Below, one piece after another: positions 33,861 to 44,110 of a DNA stretch of 64,000 bases. Source of the DNA: Variovorax sp. PMC12 (GTDB lineage: Bacteria; Pseudomonadota; Gammaproteobacteria; Burkholderiales; Burkholderiaceae_C); the NCBI RefSeq assembly GCF_003019815.1, contig NZ_CP027773.1, positions 1,809,001 to 1,873,000 on the forward strand, read 5' to 3'. Position 1 is the first letter of the stretch. The number at the start of each line of letters is the position of its first letter. A program made the position numbers and the translations under genes. The notes beneath the pieces are model-generated. The model was not told the DNA's origin. It saw nothing but the letters and a program-made list of their open reading frames with translations, and did no database searches.

Positions 33861-34930
33861 GCGGGCACTTCCTGCCCGAGGCCCCACGCCACGTGCTCGC
33901 GCACGAGCTCGCTGGGGTGCTCCGCGCGCGTGGCGAGCGCTTCCTTTGCGCCGTCTTCGCCCGCGCGCACCGCATTGCCCAGCGCCACCGCAATGTTGCG
34001 CAACCAGCGCTCATGGCCGATGCGGCGGATCGGGCTGCCTTCGGTGCGGCGCAGGAAGTCGGCCTCGGTCCATGCGAAAAGCTCCGCCAGCGAGCGCCCG
34101 GTGAGCCCTTCGCGCGCGTCGAAATCGGGCAGCTCGCTCTTCTTCGCGAACTTGTTCCAGGGGCAGATCAGCTGGCAGTCGTCGCAGCCGTAGATGCGGT
34201 TGCCCATCAACGGGCGCAACTCCAGCGGAATGGCGCCGCCGTGCTCGATGGTGAGGTAGGAAATGCAGCGCCGCGCGTCGAGCCTCCGGGGCGCCACGAT
34301 GGCCTGCGTCGGGCACACGTCGATGCATGCGCTGCAACTGCCGCAATGCGCGGTCACGGGTTCGCTCGGCGGCAGCGCCATATCGACGTAGATCTCGCCC
34401 AGGAAGAACATCGAGCCCGCGTCGCGGTCGAGCACCAGCGTGTGCTTGCCGCGCCAGCCCTGCCCGCTGCGCGAGGCCAACTCCGCCTCGAGCACCGGGG
34501 CCGAGTCGGTGAAGGCGCGGTGGCCGAAGGGCCCGACCTCTTCGGCGATGCGTTCCGCCAGCTTCGCGAGCCGGTTGCGCAGCACCTTGTGATAGTCCCT
34601 GCCCCGCGCATAGACCGACACGATGGCTTCGCCGGGCCGCGTGAGGCGGTCGAACTCGACGGCCTGCCACTCGGGGGCGGTGTCGCGCGGCAGGTAGTTC
34701 ATGCGCGCGGTGATCACGCTCACCGTGCCCGGCACCAGTTCGGCCGGCCGGGCGCGGCGGGTGCCGTGTGTTGCCATGTATTGCATCTCGCCATGGAACC
34801 CATGGGCCAGCCACTGCATCAGACCGTCCTCGGCGCTCGATAAATCGACGCCCGCGATTCCGATTTGGGAGAATCCGAGTTCCCGGGCCAAAGCCTGAAT
34901 ACGAACAACGAGTGGATGGCTGACGATCAC
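33857..34930 (-). CDS. queG: epoxyqueuosine reductase
   Basis: Reduces epoxyqueuosine to queuosine in tRNA using cobalamin and two 4Fe-4S clusters. 357 residues from the GTG at 34928-34930 (VIVSHPLVVRIQALARELGFSQIGI); no closer start exists. The N-terminal cobalamin-binding domain includes YHKVLRNRLAKL. The ferredoxin-like clusters are CGSCSACIDVCPTQAI and CDDCQLICPW. The start overlaps the divergent tsaE start by 15 bp, so both promoters must lie inside the opposite gene. Confidence 0.95.
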   Translation of the reverse strand: MIVSHPLVVRIQALARELGFSQIGIAGVDLSSAEDGLMQWLAHGFHGEMQYMATHGTRRARPAELVPGTVSVITARMNYLPRDTAPEWQAVEFDRLTRPGEAIVSVYARGRDYHKVLRNRLAKLAERIAEEVGPFGHRAFTDSAPVLEAELASRSGQGWRGKHTLVLDRDAGSMFFLGEIYVDMALPPSEPVTAHCGSCSACIDVCPTQAIVAPRRLDARRCISYLTIEHGGAIPLELRPLMGNRIYGCDDCQLICPWNKFAKKSELPDFDAREGLTGRSLAELFAWTEADFLRRTEGSPIRRIGHERWLRNIAVALGNAVRAGEDGAKEALATRAEHPSELVREHVAWGLGQEVPA

Positions 34931-35422
34931 TTGCCGATTGTAGAAACGCAAACGAGCACCCGCACCCTGCGCTGGCGCAGCGAAGACGACACCGCCGCTT
35001 TCGCGCAGGCGCTCGCCGCATCGCCCGCGTTGCGCGACGCCTTCATCGCGCTGCACGGCGACCTCGGTGCCGGCAAGACGACTTTCGTTCGGCACCTGCT
35101 GCGCGCGCTCGGCATCGCGGGGCGCATCAAGAGCCCCACCTACGCGGTGGTCGAGCCGCACGATGCGCCCGACGGCCTGCAGATCTTCCATTTCGACTTC
35201 TATCGCTTCGCCGACCCGCGCGAATGGGACGACGCCGGTTTCCGCGACATCTTCGCGGGGCCGGGCCTCAAGCTGGCCGAATGGCCCGACAACGCCGCGG
35301 GCCGCACACCAGTTGCCGACCTCGCTATTAAAATAGAAGCAATGACTGACGACACACGCAGCGTGACCCTCCTCGCGAACACCCCTCGCGGCAGCGATCT
35401 GCTGGCGAGCATCGCCGCATGA
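34916..35422 (+). CDS. tsaE: tRNA threonylcarbamoyladenosine biosynthesis ATPase TsaE
   Basis: ATPase partner of TsaB-TsaD in t6A37 modification. 168 residues from the ATG at 34916 (MADDHLPIVE), with Walker A GDLGAGKTTFVRHLLRALG, then SPTYAVVEPH and HFDFYRFADPREWDDAGF, all conserved. The start codon lies within the 5' end of the divergent queG. Its stop overlaps the amidase start (ATGA), the common tsaE-amiC coupling. Confidence 0.95.
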   Translation: MADDHLPIVETQTSTRTLRWRSEDDTAAFAQALAASPALRDAFIALHGDLGAGKTTFVRHLLRALGIAGRIKSPTYAVVEPHDAPDGLQIFHFDFYRFADPREWDDAGFRDIFAGPGLKLAEWPDNAAGRTPVADLAIKIEAMTDDTRSVTLLANTPRGSDLLASIAA

Positions 35423-36909
35423 AGGCGGTCGGCCTGAAACGGCGCGTGCTTCTGCAGGGCGGCAGCATCGCGCTGATGCTCGGCGTGCACCAGATCGCGC
35501 GCGGCGCGACCATCCTCGCGGTGCGCGTATGGCCCGCCGCCGACTACACCCGCGTGACCATCGAGTCCGACGCGCGCCTCAATTCGCAACAGCTCGTGGT
35601 GGGCAGCCCGCCGCGGCTCGCGGTCGACATCGAGGGCATCGACCTCAACCCCGAACTGCGCGAGCTGGTCGGCAAGATCAAGCCGGGCGACCCGTACATC
35701 AACGGCCTGCGTGTCGGGCAGAACGCGCCGAAGGTGGTGCGCATCGTGTTCGACCTGAAGCAGGCCGTGGTGCCGCAGGTGTTCTCGCTCGCTCCAGTGG
35801 CCGCGTACAAGCACCGCCTTGTGCTCGACCTGTACCCCGAGCAGGCCGTCGACCCGATGGAAGCGCTGATCGCGGAGCGCCTGCGCGACGCGCCCCGCGC
35901 ACCACAGGGCAGCAACCCGCCCGTGGCCGGCATCGTGCCCTCGAACCCGACCGCGCCGGCGGGCGACCCGCTCGGCGACCTGATGGCGCAGCAGGCCATG
36001 CGCCCCGGCCCGCAGACGCCGCCGCCAGCCGTGGTGGCGGGCAACGATCGCCCGCAGGCGCCGGTGATCTCCGCGCCGCCGCCACCTGTGGTGGGCACCG
36101 CGCCCGTCAGGCCGTTGGCGCCACCCGCATCGCCACCGCCGGTGGCCGCGCCCCGCGGCGGCACCGCCACGGCGAGCCGCACCGACCGCATCATCATCGT
36201 GGCGCTCGATCCCGGCCACGGCGGCGAAGACCCCGGCGCCATCGGCCCCAGCGGCACGCGCGAAAAAGACATCGTGCTGCAGGTTGCGCACCGCCTGCGC
36301 GAACGCATCAACGCGGGCAGCGTGAACGGCAGCCCGATGCGCGCGTTTCTCACGCGCGACGCCGACTTCTTCGTGCCGCTGGGCGTGCGCGTGCAGAAGG
36401 CCCGGCGCGTGCAGGCCGACCTGTTCGTGAGCATCCATGCCGACGCCTTCACCACGCCCGCCGCGCGCGGTGCCAGCGTGTTCGCGCTGAGCCAGAGCGG
36501 TGCGTCGAGCAGCGCCGCGCGCTGGATGGCCAACAAGGAAAACGAAGCAGACAAGGTCGGCGGCGTCAACGTGGGCGGCCATGAGGCGCAGGTGCAGCGC
36601 GCCCTGCTCGACATGAGCACGACCGCGCAGATCAACGACAGCCTCAAGCTCGGCGGCGCCATGCTCGGCGAGATCAAGAACATCGGCGCGCGGCTGCACA
36701 AGGGGCAGGTCGAGCAGGCCGGCTTCGCGGTGCTGAAGGCGCCAGACATTCCCAGCGTGCTGGTCGAAACCGCCTTCATCAGCAACCCGGAAGAAGAAGC
36801 GAACCTGCGCCGCGTCGACTACCAGGAAAGCCTGGCCGATGCGCTGATGCGCGGCATCCAGCGCTACTTTGCACAGAACCCGCCGCTTGCGCGCAGCCGC
36901 CAGCTCTGA
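35419..36909 (+). CDS. amiC: N-acetylmuramoyl-L-alanine amidase
   Basis: Periplasmic zinc amidase that splits septal peptidoglycan during daughter-cell separation. 496 residues. A twin-arginine-type leader (LKRRVLLQGGSIALMLG), an AMIN domain (about 28-140), a Pro/Ala-rich linker (about 165-250), then Amidase_3 with zinc ligands in ALDPGHGGEDPG, the glutamate after GTREKD, FVSIHADAF and the catalytic VLVETAFISN. Tat export matches E. coli AmiC. Translationally coupled to tsaE. Confidence 0.94.
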   Translation: MKAVGLKRRVLLQGGSIALMLGVHQIARGATILAVRVWPAADYTRVTIESDARLNSQQLVVGSPPRLAVDIEGIDLNPELRELVGKIKPGDPYINGLRVGQNAPKVVRIVFDLKQAVVPQVFSLAPVAAYKHRLVLDLYPEQAVDPMEALIAERLRDAPRAPQGSNPPVAGIVPSNPTAPAGDPLGDLMAQQAMRPGPQTPPPAVVAGNDRPQAPVISAPPPPVVGTAPVRPLAPPASPPPVAAPRGGTATASRTDRIIIVALDPGHGGEDPGAIGPSGTREKDIVLQVAHRLRERINAGSVNGSPMRAFLTRDADFFVPLGVRVQKARRVQADLFVSIHADAFTTPAARGASVFALSQSGASSSAARWMANKENEADKVGGVNVGGHEAQVQRALLDMSTTAQINDSLKLGGAMLGEIKNIGARLHKGQVEQAGFAVLKAPDIPSVLVETAFISNPEEEANLRRVDYQESLADALMRGIQRYFAQNPPLARSRQL

Positions 36910-37062
36910 GCCGCAGGCGGGGCTTTTGTAAAGCCAAAGCATGCCCTGCTGTCCCACGCGGGGCGGCCCGTGACAGCGCACAGGGAGGCGCGGCAGACTC
37001 CTACACCGTGCCAAAGCGCAACCTGGACATGATGGCTCATCACTCCTTGAAAGGTGCACATC

Positions 37063-37350
37063 ATGAAGACACGACTCTGGATCGCAGCGGCTGCAGCCAC
37101 TTCCGTCATGGCTATCGCGGGTTGCGCAAGCGGCCCCAACCAGAACCTCGGAACTGGTGTGGGTGCGGTAGGCGGTGCGCTGGTGGGCAATGCCATCGGC
37201 GGCAACACGGCAGCCACCGTCGGCGGTGCAGCCATCGGCGGCATCATCGGCAACCAGGTGGGCCGCAATGCCGACGAACGCAACTACTACAACCAGCAGC
37301 GCTACCCGAGCGGCAGCGGCTACTACCCTGGCAACGGCCCGAACTACTGA
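37063..37350 (+). CDS. glycine-zipper lipoprotein
   Basis: 95 residues from the ATG at 37063, with GAAAGGTG upstream. The lipoprotein signal ends in the lipobox AIAGC. The mature part carries the glycine-zipper repeats GTGVGAVGGALVGNAIGG and TVGGAAIGGIIGNQVG, similar to OsmB/SlyB-type envelope lipoproteins, and a short Tyr/Gly-rich tail. Probably outer-membrane associated. It has its own terminator. Confidence 0.85.
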   Translation: MKTRLWIAAAAATSVMAIAGCASGPNQNLGTGVGAVGGALVGNAIGGNTAATVGGAAIGGIIGNQVGRNADERNYYNQQRYPSGSGYYPGNGPNY

Positions 37351-37374
37351 TCAGGTTCAGGCCCAGTGATGAAA

Positions 37375-37401
37375 AAAAGCGCGCCCTCGTGGCGCGCTTT
37401 T
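37375..37401. terminator. bidirectional rho-independent terminator
   Basis: AAAAGCGCGCC-ctcgt-GGCGCGCTTTT is a perfect 11-bp stem with A-rich and T-rich sides. It sits between the convergent lipoprotein and dedA genes and can serve both. Confidence 0.9.
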
Positions 37402-37431
37402 CTGTTTCTGCTCGGGTGAATTGATCGCGGA

Positions 37432-38100
37432 TCAGGCCGCGGGCAACTGCGCTGCGCGCGCCTTCTCGGCCTTGGAAGCGCGCCATGCGCCGAAGATGGC
37501 GAGCAGGCCCGGAATGAAGATCAGCGCCCAGATGATCTTGTCGAGATGCTGCCGCACGAACGGCAGGTTGCCGAAGAAGTAGCCGGCGGTCGCGATGCCC
37601 AGCACCCAGATCAGCGCGCCGGCGACGTTGTATGCCGTGAACTTGCCGCGGTTCATCTCCGCTACGCCGGCAACGAAGGGCGCGAAGGTGCGAATGAAGG
37701 GCATGAAGCGCGCGAGCACGATGGTGATGCCGCCATAGCGTTCGTAGAAGCCATGCGCCTGGTCGAAGGCCTTGCGGTTGAAGAATCGCGAACTCTCCCA
37801 CTGGAACACCTTCGGTCCGAAGTAGCGGCCGATCGAATAGTTGCACTGGTCGCCCAGGATGGCCGCCACAATCAGGATGCCGCACGCCAGCGGATAGCTC
37901 ATGAGTCCCGCGCCGCACAGCGCGCCGACGATGAACAGCAGCGAGTCGCCGGGCAGGAACGGCATCACCACCGCGCCGGTCTCCACGAACACGATCAGGA
38001 AGAGCAGCGCATAGACCCACGGACCGTAGGCGATGACGAACTGCTCGAGGTGCTTGTCGACATGCAGGATGAAGTCGACGAGAAAGCTGATGATTTCCAT
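37432..38100 (-). CDS. DedA-family membrane protein
   Basis: A 222-residue inner-membrane protein with the SNARE_assoc/DedA core: FVETGAVVMPFLPGDSLLFIVGAL, then GRYFGPKVF and RFMPFIRTFAPFVAGVAEMNRGKFTAYNVAGALIWV. The family includes undecaprenyl-phosphate and phospholipid flippases. The conserved arginines in RFMPFIRT are present. Convergent with the lipoprotein gene. Confidence 0.92.
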   Translation of the reverse strand: MEIISFLVDFILHVDKHLEQFVIAYGPWVYALLFLIVFVETGAVVMPFLPGDSLLFIVGALCGAGLMSYPLACGILIVAAILGDQCNYSIGRYFGPKVFQWESSRFFNRKAFDQAHGFYERYGGITIVLARFMPFIRTFAPFVAGVAEMNRGKFTAYNVAGALIWVLGIATAGYFFGNLPFVRQHLDKIIWALIFIPGLLAIFGAWRASKAEKARAAQLPAA

Positions 38101-38185
38101 GGGCGCGGATTATCCTTGCTCAACCCGAACGCCCCCTGAATCACCCCAACATCGGGCAGCGCGGCACGCCTCCTAAAATGGCTCG

Positions 38186-40057
38186 GTGAGTGCCCTCCCA
38201 ACCTCTCCCCTTCCCACCGAACGCCGCCCCATCCGGGAACTGCCCGACGAGCTGATCAGCCAGATCGCCGCCGGAGAAGTGGTCGAGCGGCCCGCCTCGG
38301 TGGTGCGCGAACTGCTGGACAACGCGCTCGATGCGGGCGCCCGCCAGATCACGGTGCGGCTGGCCTCGGGCGGCGTGCGGCTGATCTCCGTCGAGGACGA
38401 CGGCATGGGCATTCCGCGCGAAGAACTCACCGTGGCCCTGCGCCGCCATGCCACCAGCAAGATCGCGAGCCTCAACGACCTGGAAACGGTCGGCACGATG
38501 GGCTTTCGCGGCGAGGCGCTCGCGGCCATCAACGCGATCGCCGAACTCAGCATCCTTTCGCGCTTTGCCGGCGCCGACACGGCCTTCGCCCTGGACGGCC
38601 GCACCGGCGAACTGCGGCCGGTGGCCCGCTCCACCGGCACCACGGTCGAGGTGCGCGAGCTGTTCTTCGCGACCCCCGCGCGCCGCAAGTTCCTGAAGAC
38701 CGACGCCACGGAACTCGCCCATTGCATCGAGGCGGTGCGCCGCCATGCGCTGGCGCGGCCCGAGGTGGGCTTCTCGATCTGGCACGACGGCAAGCTGGTG
38801 GAGCAATGGCGCGCGGCCGAGGTCCGCGAGCAGCGGCTGGCCGATGCGCTGAGCGACGATTTCGTGGCGCAGAGCGTGGCGGTCGACCGCGTCGGCGGTC
38901 CGGTGCGCGTGGTCGGCCGTGCCGGCATTCCCGATGCGGCCCGCTCACGCGGCGACCAGCAGTTCTTCTACGTCAACGGCCGCTTCGTGCGCGACAAGGT
39001 GCTGTCGCATGCCGTGCGCAGCGCATATGAAGACGTGCTGCACGGCCACCGCCAGCCGATCTACGCGCTCTACCTCGAGATCGATCCGTCGCGGGTCGAC
39101 GTGAACGTGCATCCCACCAAGATCGAGGTGCGCTTCCGCGACGGGCGCGAGATCCACCAGGCGGTGCGCCATGCCATCGAGGACGCGCTGGCGGCGCCGC
39201 GCGCCGGCGACGCCGTGGCCGCATCCGGCCCGCCGCAGCCCTTCTTCAGGCAGACACCGCTGCCACCGAACGCCAGCTGGGCCCAGCCTGCTATCAATTT
39301 CGTAGCTCAGGAACGCGGCGCCGGGGATTTCGAAGCGCTGTGGCCCCAGCAGCGCGCCGATCGCTCCGACGACCAGCCACGGACTGAAACAGCCTTTCGT
39401 CCGCCGGCCGGACTCGGCCTGTCGGCGGTCGCTCCCGCTGCAGCGCCGGCGCCGACGGCGACCAACGACGAGGCCTGGCCCCTGGGCCGCGCGCTGGCCC
39501 AGCTGCAGGGCATCTACATCCTGGCCGAGAACAGCCAGGGCCTGGTGGTGGTCGACATGCACGCGGCGCACGAGCGCATCGTCTACGAGCGGCTCAAGAC
39601 CCAGCTCGACGGCGCGGCCATCACCAGCCAGCCGCTGCTGATTCCCGCCACCTTCGCGGCCACGCCGCAGGAAGTGGCCACGGCCGAAGCCTGCGCGTCG
39701 GTGCTGCCGACGCTGGGGCTGGAGATCACGCCGTTCTCGCCGCGCACGCTTGCGGTGCGCGCGGTACCCGGAACGCTGGCCGACGGCGACCCGGTGGAGC
39801 TGGCGCGCAGCGTGCTGGCCGAGCTGGGCCAGCACGACGCAAGCACCGTTGTGCAGCGTGCCCAGAACGAATTGCTCTCCACCATGGCCTGCCACGGCGC
39901 CGTTCGGGCCAACCGCAAGCTCACCATCGACGAAATGAACGCACTGTTACGCCAGATGGAAGCGACCGAGCGTTCCGACCAGTGCAACCACGGCCGACCC
40001 ACCTGGCGGCAGCTATCCATCCGCGAGCTGGATTCGCTGTTCATGCGCGGCCGATAG
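38186..40057 (+). CDS. mutL: DNA mismatch repair protein MutL (endonuclease type)
   Basis: 623 residues with a GTG start. The N-terminal GHKL ATPase shows ELISQIAAGEVVERPASVVRELLDNALDAGA, DDGMGI, HATSKI and GFRGEALAAI. After a Pro/Ala-rich linker (about 345-430) the C-terminal domain carries VVDMHAAHERIVYE, matching the DxHAxxExxxxE metal-binding endonuclease motif, plus ACHGAVRA and CNHGRP. This fits bacteria without MutH that use MutL nicking. Confidence 0.95.
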   Translation: MSALPTSPLPTERRPIRELPDELISQIAAGEVVERPASVVRELLDNALDAGARQITVRLASGGVRLISVEDDGMGIPREELTVALRRHATSKIASLNDLETVGTMGFRGEALAAINAIAELSILSRFAGADTAFALDGRTGELRPVARSTGTTVEVRELFFATPARRKFLKTDATELAHCIEAVRRHALARPEVGFSIWHDGKLVEQWRAAEVREQRLADALSDDFVAQSVAVDRVGGPVRVVGRAGIPDAARSRGDQQFFYVNGRFVRDKVLSHAVRSAYEDVLHGHRQPIYALYLEIDPSRVDVNVHPTKIEVRFRDGREIHQAVRHAIEDALAAPRAGDAVAASGPPQPFFRQTPLPPNASWAQPAINFVAQERGAGDFEALWPQQRADRSDDQPRTETAFRPPAGLGLSAVAPAAAPAPTATNDEAWPLGRALAQLQGIYILAENSQGLVVVDMHAAHERIVYERLKTQLDGAAITSQPLLIPATFAATPQEVATAEACASVLPTLGLEITPFSPRTLAVRAVPGTLADGDPVELARSVLAELGQHDASTVVQRAQNELLSTMACHGAVRANRKLTIDEMNALLRQMEATERSDQCNHGRPTWRQLSIRELDSLFMRGR

Positions 40058-40246
40058 CCCCGGAAAGCGCCTTTCAGAGGGTTTTCGAGGGGTTCGGGCG
40101 GTCATCCGCGTTCCGGGCACGCACGTTGCATAGGCTCCACAAAGCGCCTGCGAGCGTTGTTTCAGGGAGTTAACCGCGGCGCGATGTCGGCACGCCGCGG
40201 CCAACGCAGGTGAACTTTTCCGCCGACTTCGCTGTCCCTCAACCTC

Positions 40247-41221
40247 ATGATGAAACGCTGGACCCTCCTCGCGTCAGTCTTTTCGCTTTGCGCCCTGCTG
40301 GCGGCGGGTTGCTCGACGCTCGACGAACAGCAGCGCCAGTGGATCTTCCAGCCCAGCGACCGCAGCTGGGGCAATACAGCTTCCATGGCCCAGGGCATGG
40401 AAGACGTGTGGATCGACTTCCAGTCCTCCCTTACCGGCGAGCCCGCGCGCCTGCACGGCCTGTGGCTGGGCGGCAAGCCCGAGACGACCGACACGCCCGT
40501 GCTCCTGTACCTGCACGGCGCCCGCTACAACGTCGCCGGCTCGGCACCGCGCATCCAGCGCATGCACGAGCTGGGCTTCTCGGTGCTGGCCATCGACTAC
40601 CGCGGCTTCGGGAAGAGCTCCAAGGGCCTGCCCTCCGAGGAATCGGCCCGCGAAGACGCCCGCGCCGCCTGGACCTGGCTGGCCGCGCGCCATCCCAAGC
40701 AACACCGTTACATATTCGGCCATTCGCTCGGCGGCGCCATCGGCATCGACCTGGCGGCCCACGTGAACGACGAGAGCGGCGTGATCGTGGAAAGCACCTT
40801 CACCTCGATCGCCGACGTGGTGAGCGGCTTCAAGTGGGGTTGGCTGCCATTCGGCCCCTTCATTACCCAGCGATTCGAGGCAATCAACACGGTCAAGAAC
40901 ATCTCCGCGCCGCTGCTGGTCGTGCATGGCACGGCCGACAGCCTGATCAACCCGACGCTGGGCCGCAAGCTGTATGACGCGGCCACGGTGCCTAAACTCT
41001 TCGTGCTGGTCGAGGGCGGCTCGCACCACGACACCAACTCGGTTGGCGAGTCGCAGTACCGCGCGGCGCTGGCGCAACTGTTCCGCATGAAGCCGGAGGC
41101 CACGCTCGCCAGCAATGGCGGCCCGGCCCGCCCGACACCCCGGCTCGCACCGCCAGCCAATGCGCCCACCGCGCAAGACGTGCGCGGTGCCGCGCCTGCA
41201 CCGGTGCCAGCGGCCATCTGA
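40247..41221 (+). CDS. alpha/beta-hydrolase lipoprotein
   Basis: 324 residues. Lipoprotein signal with lipobox LLAAGC (Cys about residue 22). A hydrolase domain similar to the BEM46/ABHD13 group follows: LLYLHGARYN, IDYRGFGKSSKG, nucleophile GHSLGG, acid in VVHGTADSLI and histidine in GGSHHD. A low-complexity Ala/Pro C-terminal tail of about 45 residues is likely disordered. Substrate unknown. Confidence 0.88.
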   Translation: MMKRWTLLASVFSLCALLAAGCSTLDEQQRQWIFQPSDRSWGNTASMAQGMEDVWIDFQSSLTGEPARLHGLWLGGKPETTDTPVLLYLHGARYNVAGSAPRIQRMHELGFSVLAIDYRGFGKSSKGLPSEESAREDARAAWTWLAARHPKQHRYIFGHSLGGAIGIDLAAHVNDESGVIVESTFTSIADVVSGFKWGWLPFGPFITQRFEAINTVKNISAPLLVVHGTADSLINPTLGRKLYDAATVPKLFVLVEGGSHHDTNSVGESQYRAALAQLFRMKPEATLASNGGPARPTPRLAPPANAPTAQDVRGAAPAPVPAAI

Positions 41222-41302
41222 GCGACAGTTCCGTGCAAAGGCGTGCGCGGGCAAGCCCCGCGGCGCCGACGCCCCCGCGCCATTTGCTACCCTCGGCGCA
41301 TC

Positions 41303-42363
41303 ATGTCTCCCAGCTTCCCCCCGGCCGCCGCGGCCAACGCGGCTGCCTCCCCGGCATCGCCGGGCGCCGCGACCCTTCCCGATTCACCGCGCTATGTCGC
41401 ACTTGCCGGCCCCACCGCATCCGGCAAGACAGCGGTGGCGCTGGCCATGGCGATGGTCCGCCCGGTGGAGATCGTCAGCGTCGATTCGGCGCTGGTCTAC
41501 CGCGGCATGGACATCGGCACCGCCAAGCCCACCGCCGTAGAGCGCGCCGCCGTGCCGCACCACCTGATCGACATCCTCGATCCGCATGAAAGCTACAGCG
41601 CCGCCGCCTTCGTGGCCGACGCCACGCGGCTCATCGGCGAGATCCGCGCGCGCGGCGCGCTGCCGCTGCTGGTGGGCGGCACCATGCTGTATTTCAAGGC
41701 GCTGTTCGACGGCATCGACGCCATGCCGGCAGCCGATGCCGCCGTGCGCGCGCGCATCGACACCGAGGCGGCCACGCTAGGCTGGCCCGCCATGCACGCG
41801 CGGCTCGCGCAGGTCGACCCGGTCACGGCGGCACGGCTCGCTCCGCAGGACAGCCAGCGCATCCAGCGCGCGCTCGAGGTGTGGGAAAGCAGCGGGCAGC
41901 CCCTGTCGAGCTTTCATGCGAGCGACAACAAGACTGCCAGGCCCGTCGACGGCGGCGTGCTGTTCTCGCTCGAGCCCGCCGACCGCGCGTGGCTGCACAA
42001 GCGCATTGCCGAGCGCTTCGACGCGATGCTGGCGGCCGGCTTCCTCGATGAGGTCAAGGCGCTGCGCGCGCGCGGCGACCTCTCGACCGACCTGCCCTCG
42101 ATGCGCTGCGTCGGCTACCGACAGGCGTGGGAAACGCTCGACGCGTGCGGCACGTCGCAACCCGACGCCCGGGCCATGGCCGACCTGCGCGAACGCGGCA
42201 TCGCCGCCACGCGCCAGCTCGCGAAGCGGCAGGTCACCTGGCTGCGCAGCATGCCGCAGCGCACCGTGATTGCCTGCGACGCACCCTACGCGGTGCAGAA
42301 CGCCGTTCAACTGATTGCAAAGGCCATGACCCCCAACAGCCCCAAGAGCCAAAAGAGCCCCGG

Positions 42364-42367
<4 letters not shown>
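41303..42367 (+). CDS. miaA: tRNA dimethylallyltransferase
   Basis: Adds the isopentenyl group to A37 of tRNAs reading UNN codons. About 354 residues from the ATG at 41303 ([12 protein letters not shown]), slightly extended by an Ala-rich N-terminus. P-loop [15 protein letters not shown], the [16 protein letters not shown] motif, [10 protein letters not shown] and [11 protein letters not shown] are all present. Its stop overlaps the ATG of the next gene, the ABC ATPase. Confidence 0.96.
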
Positions 42368-43014
<647 letters not shown>

Positions 43015-43033
43015 CGAGCCCTTCTGCAGCAGA

Positions 43034-43993
43034 TCAAGGCGCGATGAAAGTCGCGTAGCGCGACAGGTCGACGTTGCCGCCGCTGATCACGATGCCCACG
43101 CGCTGGCCGGCGATGGCCTTGCCCGCCGCAATGGCGCCCGCAAAGGCGAGGCAGCCAGTCGGCTCCACCACCATCTTCATGCGCTCGGCGAAGAAGCGCA
43201 TGGCGTCGACGAGCTGCGCGTCGGTCACGGTGAAGATGTCATCCACGTCGCGGCGGATGATGCCGAAGGTGTACTCGCCCAGGTGCTGCGTCTGCGCGCC
43301 GTCGGCGATGGTCTTGGGCGTTTCGATGTGCACGATCCTGCCCGCGCGGAACGACTGCTGGCCGTCGTTGCCTGCCTCGGGTTCGACGCCGTAGACCTTG
43401 CAGTTCGGCGCGAGTGCGCGCGCCGACAGCGCGGAGCCCGACAGCAGCCCGCCGCCGCCGAGGCACACGAACAGATGGTCGAGCGGACCGGTCTCCTCGA
43501 TCAGTTCCTTCACCGCCGTGCCTTGGCCGGTGAGCACGTCGGGGTGGTCGTAGGGCGGAATCATCGTCATGCCGCGCTCCTGCGCGAGCCGTTTGGTCAG
43601 TGCCTCGCGGTCTTCGGTGAAGCGGTCGTACATCACCACTTCGGCGCCGTAGCCCTGCGTGGCCGCGACCTTGGCGGCGGGCGCGTCCTTGGGCATCACG
43701 ATCACGGCGGGCATCGACAGCAGTCGGGCCGACAGCGCGATGGCCTGCGCATGGTTGCCCGACGAGAAGGCGATCACGCCGCCCTTGCGCTGCGCCGCGT
43801 CGAACCTGGAAAGCGCATTGAACGCGCCGCGGAACTTGAAGGCGCCCATGCGCTGGAAGTTCTCGCACTTGAAGAAGAAGCTCGCGCCCCAGCGCTCGTC
43901 GGCGGTGGTCGAGCGCAGCACGGGGGTGCGATGGGCACGGCCCTCGAGCCGCTGTGCAGCGGCAATGACGTCGTCGTAGGTCGGTAGTTGCAT
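43034..43993 (-). CDS. threonine/serine dehydratase (PLP, fold II)
   Basis: 319 residues. PLP lysine in MGAFKFRGA, phosphate-binding loop GGGGLLSG, asparagine loop SSGNHAQ, and the C-terminal ISGGNVDL typical of catabolic threonine dehydratases, serine racemases and threo-3-hydroxyaspartate ammonia-lyases. No ACT domain, so not the isoleucine-regulated IlvA. Divergent from the GntR-type gene, which may control it. Confidence 0.9.
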   Translation of the reverse strand: MQLPTYDDVIAAAQRLEGRAHRTPVLRSTTADERWGASFFFKCENFQRMGAFKFRGAFNALSRFDAAQRKGGVIAFSSGNHAQAIALSARLLSMPAVIVMPKDAPAAKVAATQGYGAEVVMYDRFTEDREALTKRLAQERGMTMIPPYDHPDVLTGQGTAVKELIEETGPLDHLFVCLGGGGLLSGSALSARALAPNCKVYGVEPEAGNDGQQSFRAGRIVHIETPKTIADGAQTQHLGEYTFGIIRRDVDDIFTVTDAQLVDAMRFFAERMKMVVEPTGCLAFAGAIAAGKAIAGQRVGIVISGGNVDLSRYATFIAP

Positions 43994-44075
43994 GCGCCGA
44001 GCTTAGCGGCGGCTTGCCATCTTTTGCAGGTCCGATGGGTAAAAACCCGGTATGCGCGGCCGCCCTGAAGTTTGT

Positions 44076-44091
44076 ACTCTGTATACAGAGT
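44076..44091. promoter_or_regulatory. perfect palindrome, candidate GntR operator
   Basis: ACTCTGTATACAGAGT is a perfect 16-bp palindrome containing TGTATACA, a half-site style common for FCD-type GntR regulators. It lies 20 bp before the GntR ATG, in the promoter region shared with the divergent dehydratase, so autoregulation and control of both directions is likely. Confidence 0.65.
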
Positions 44092-44110
44092 TCAGACCCG
44101 GAGCCCGTCC

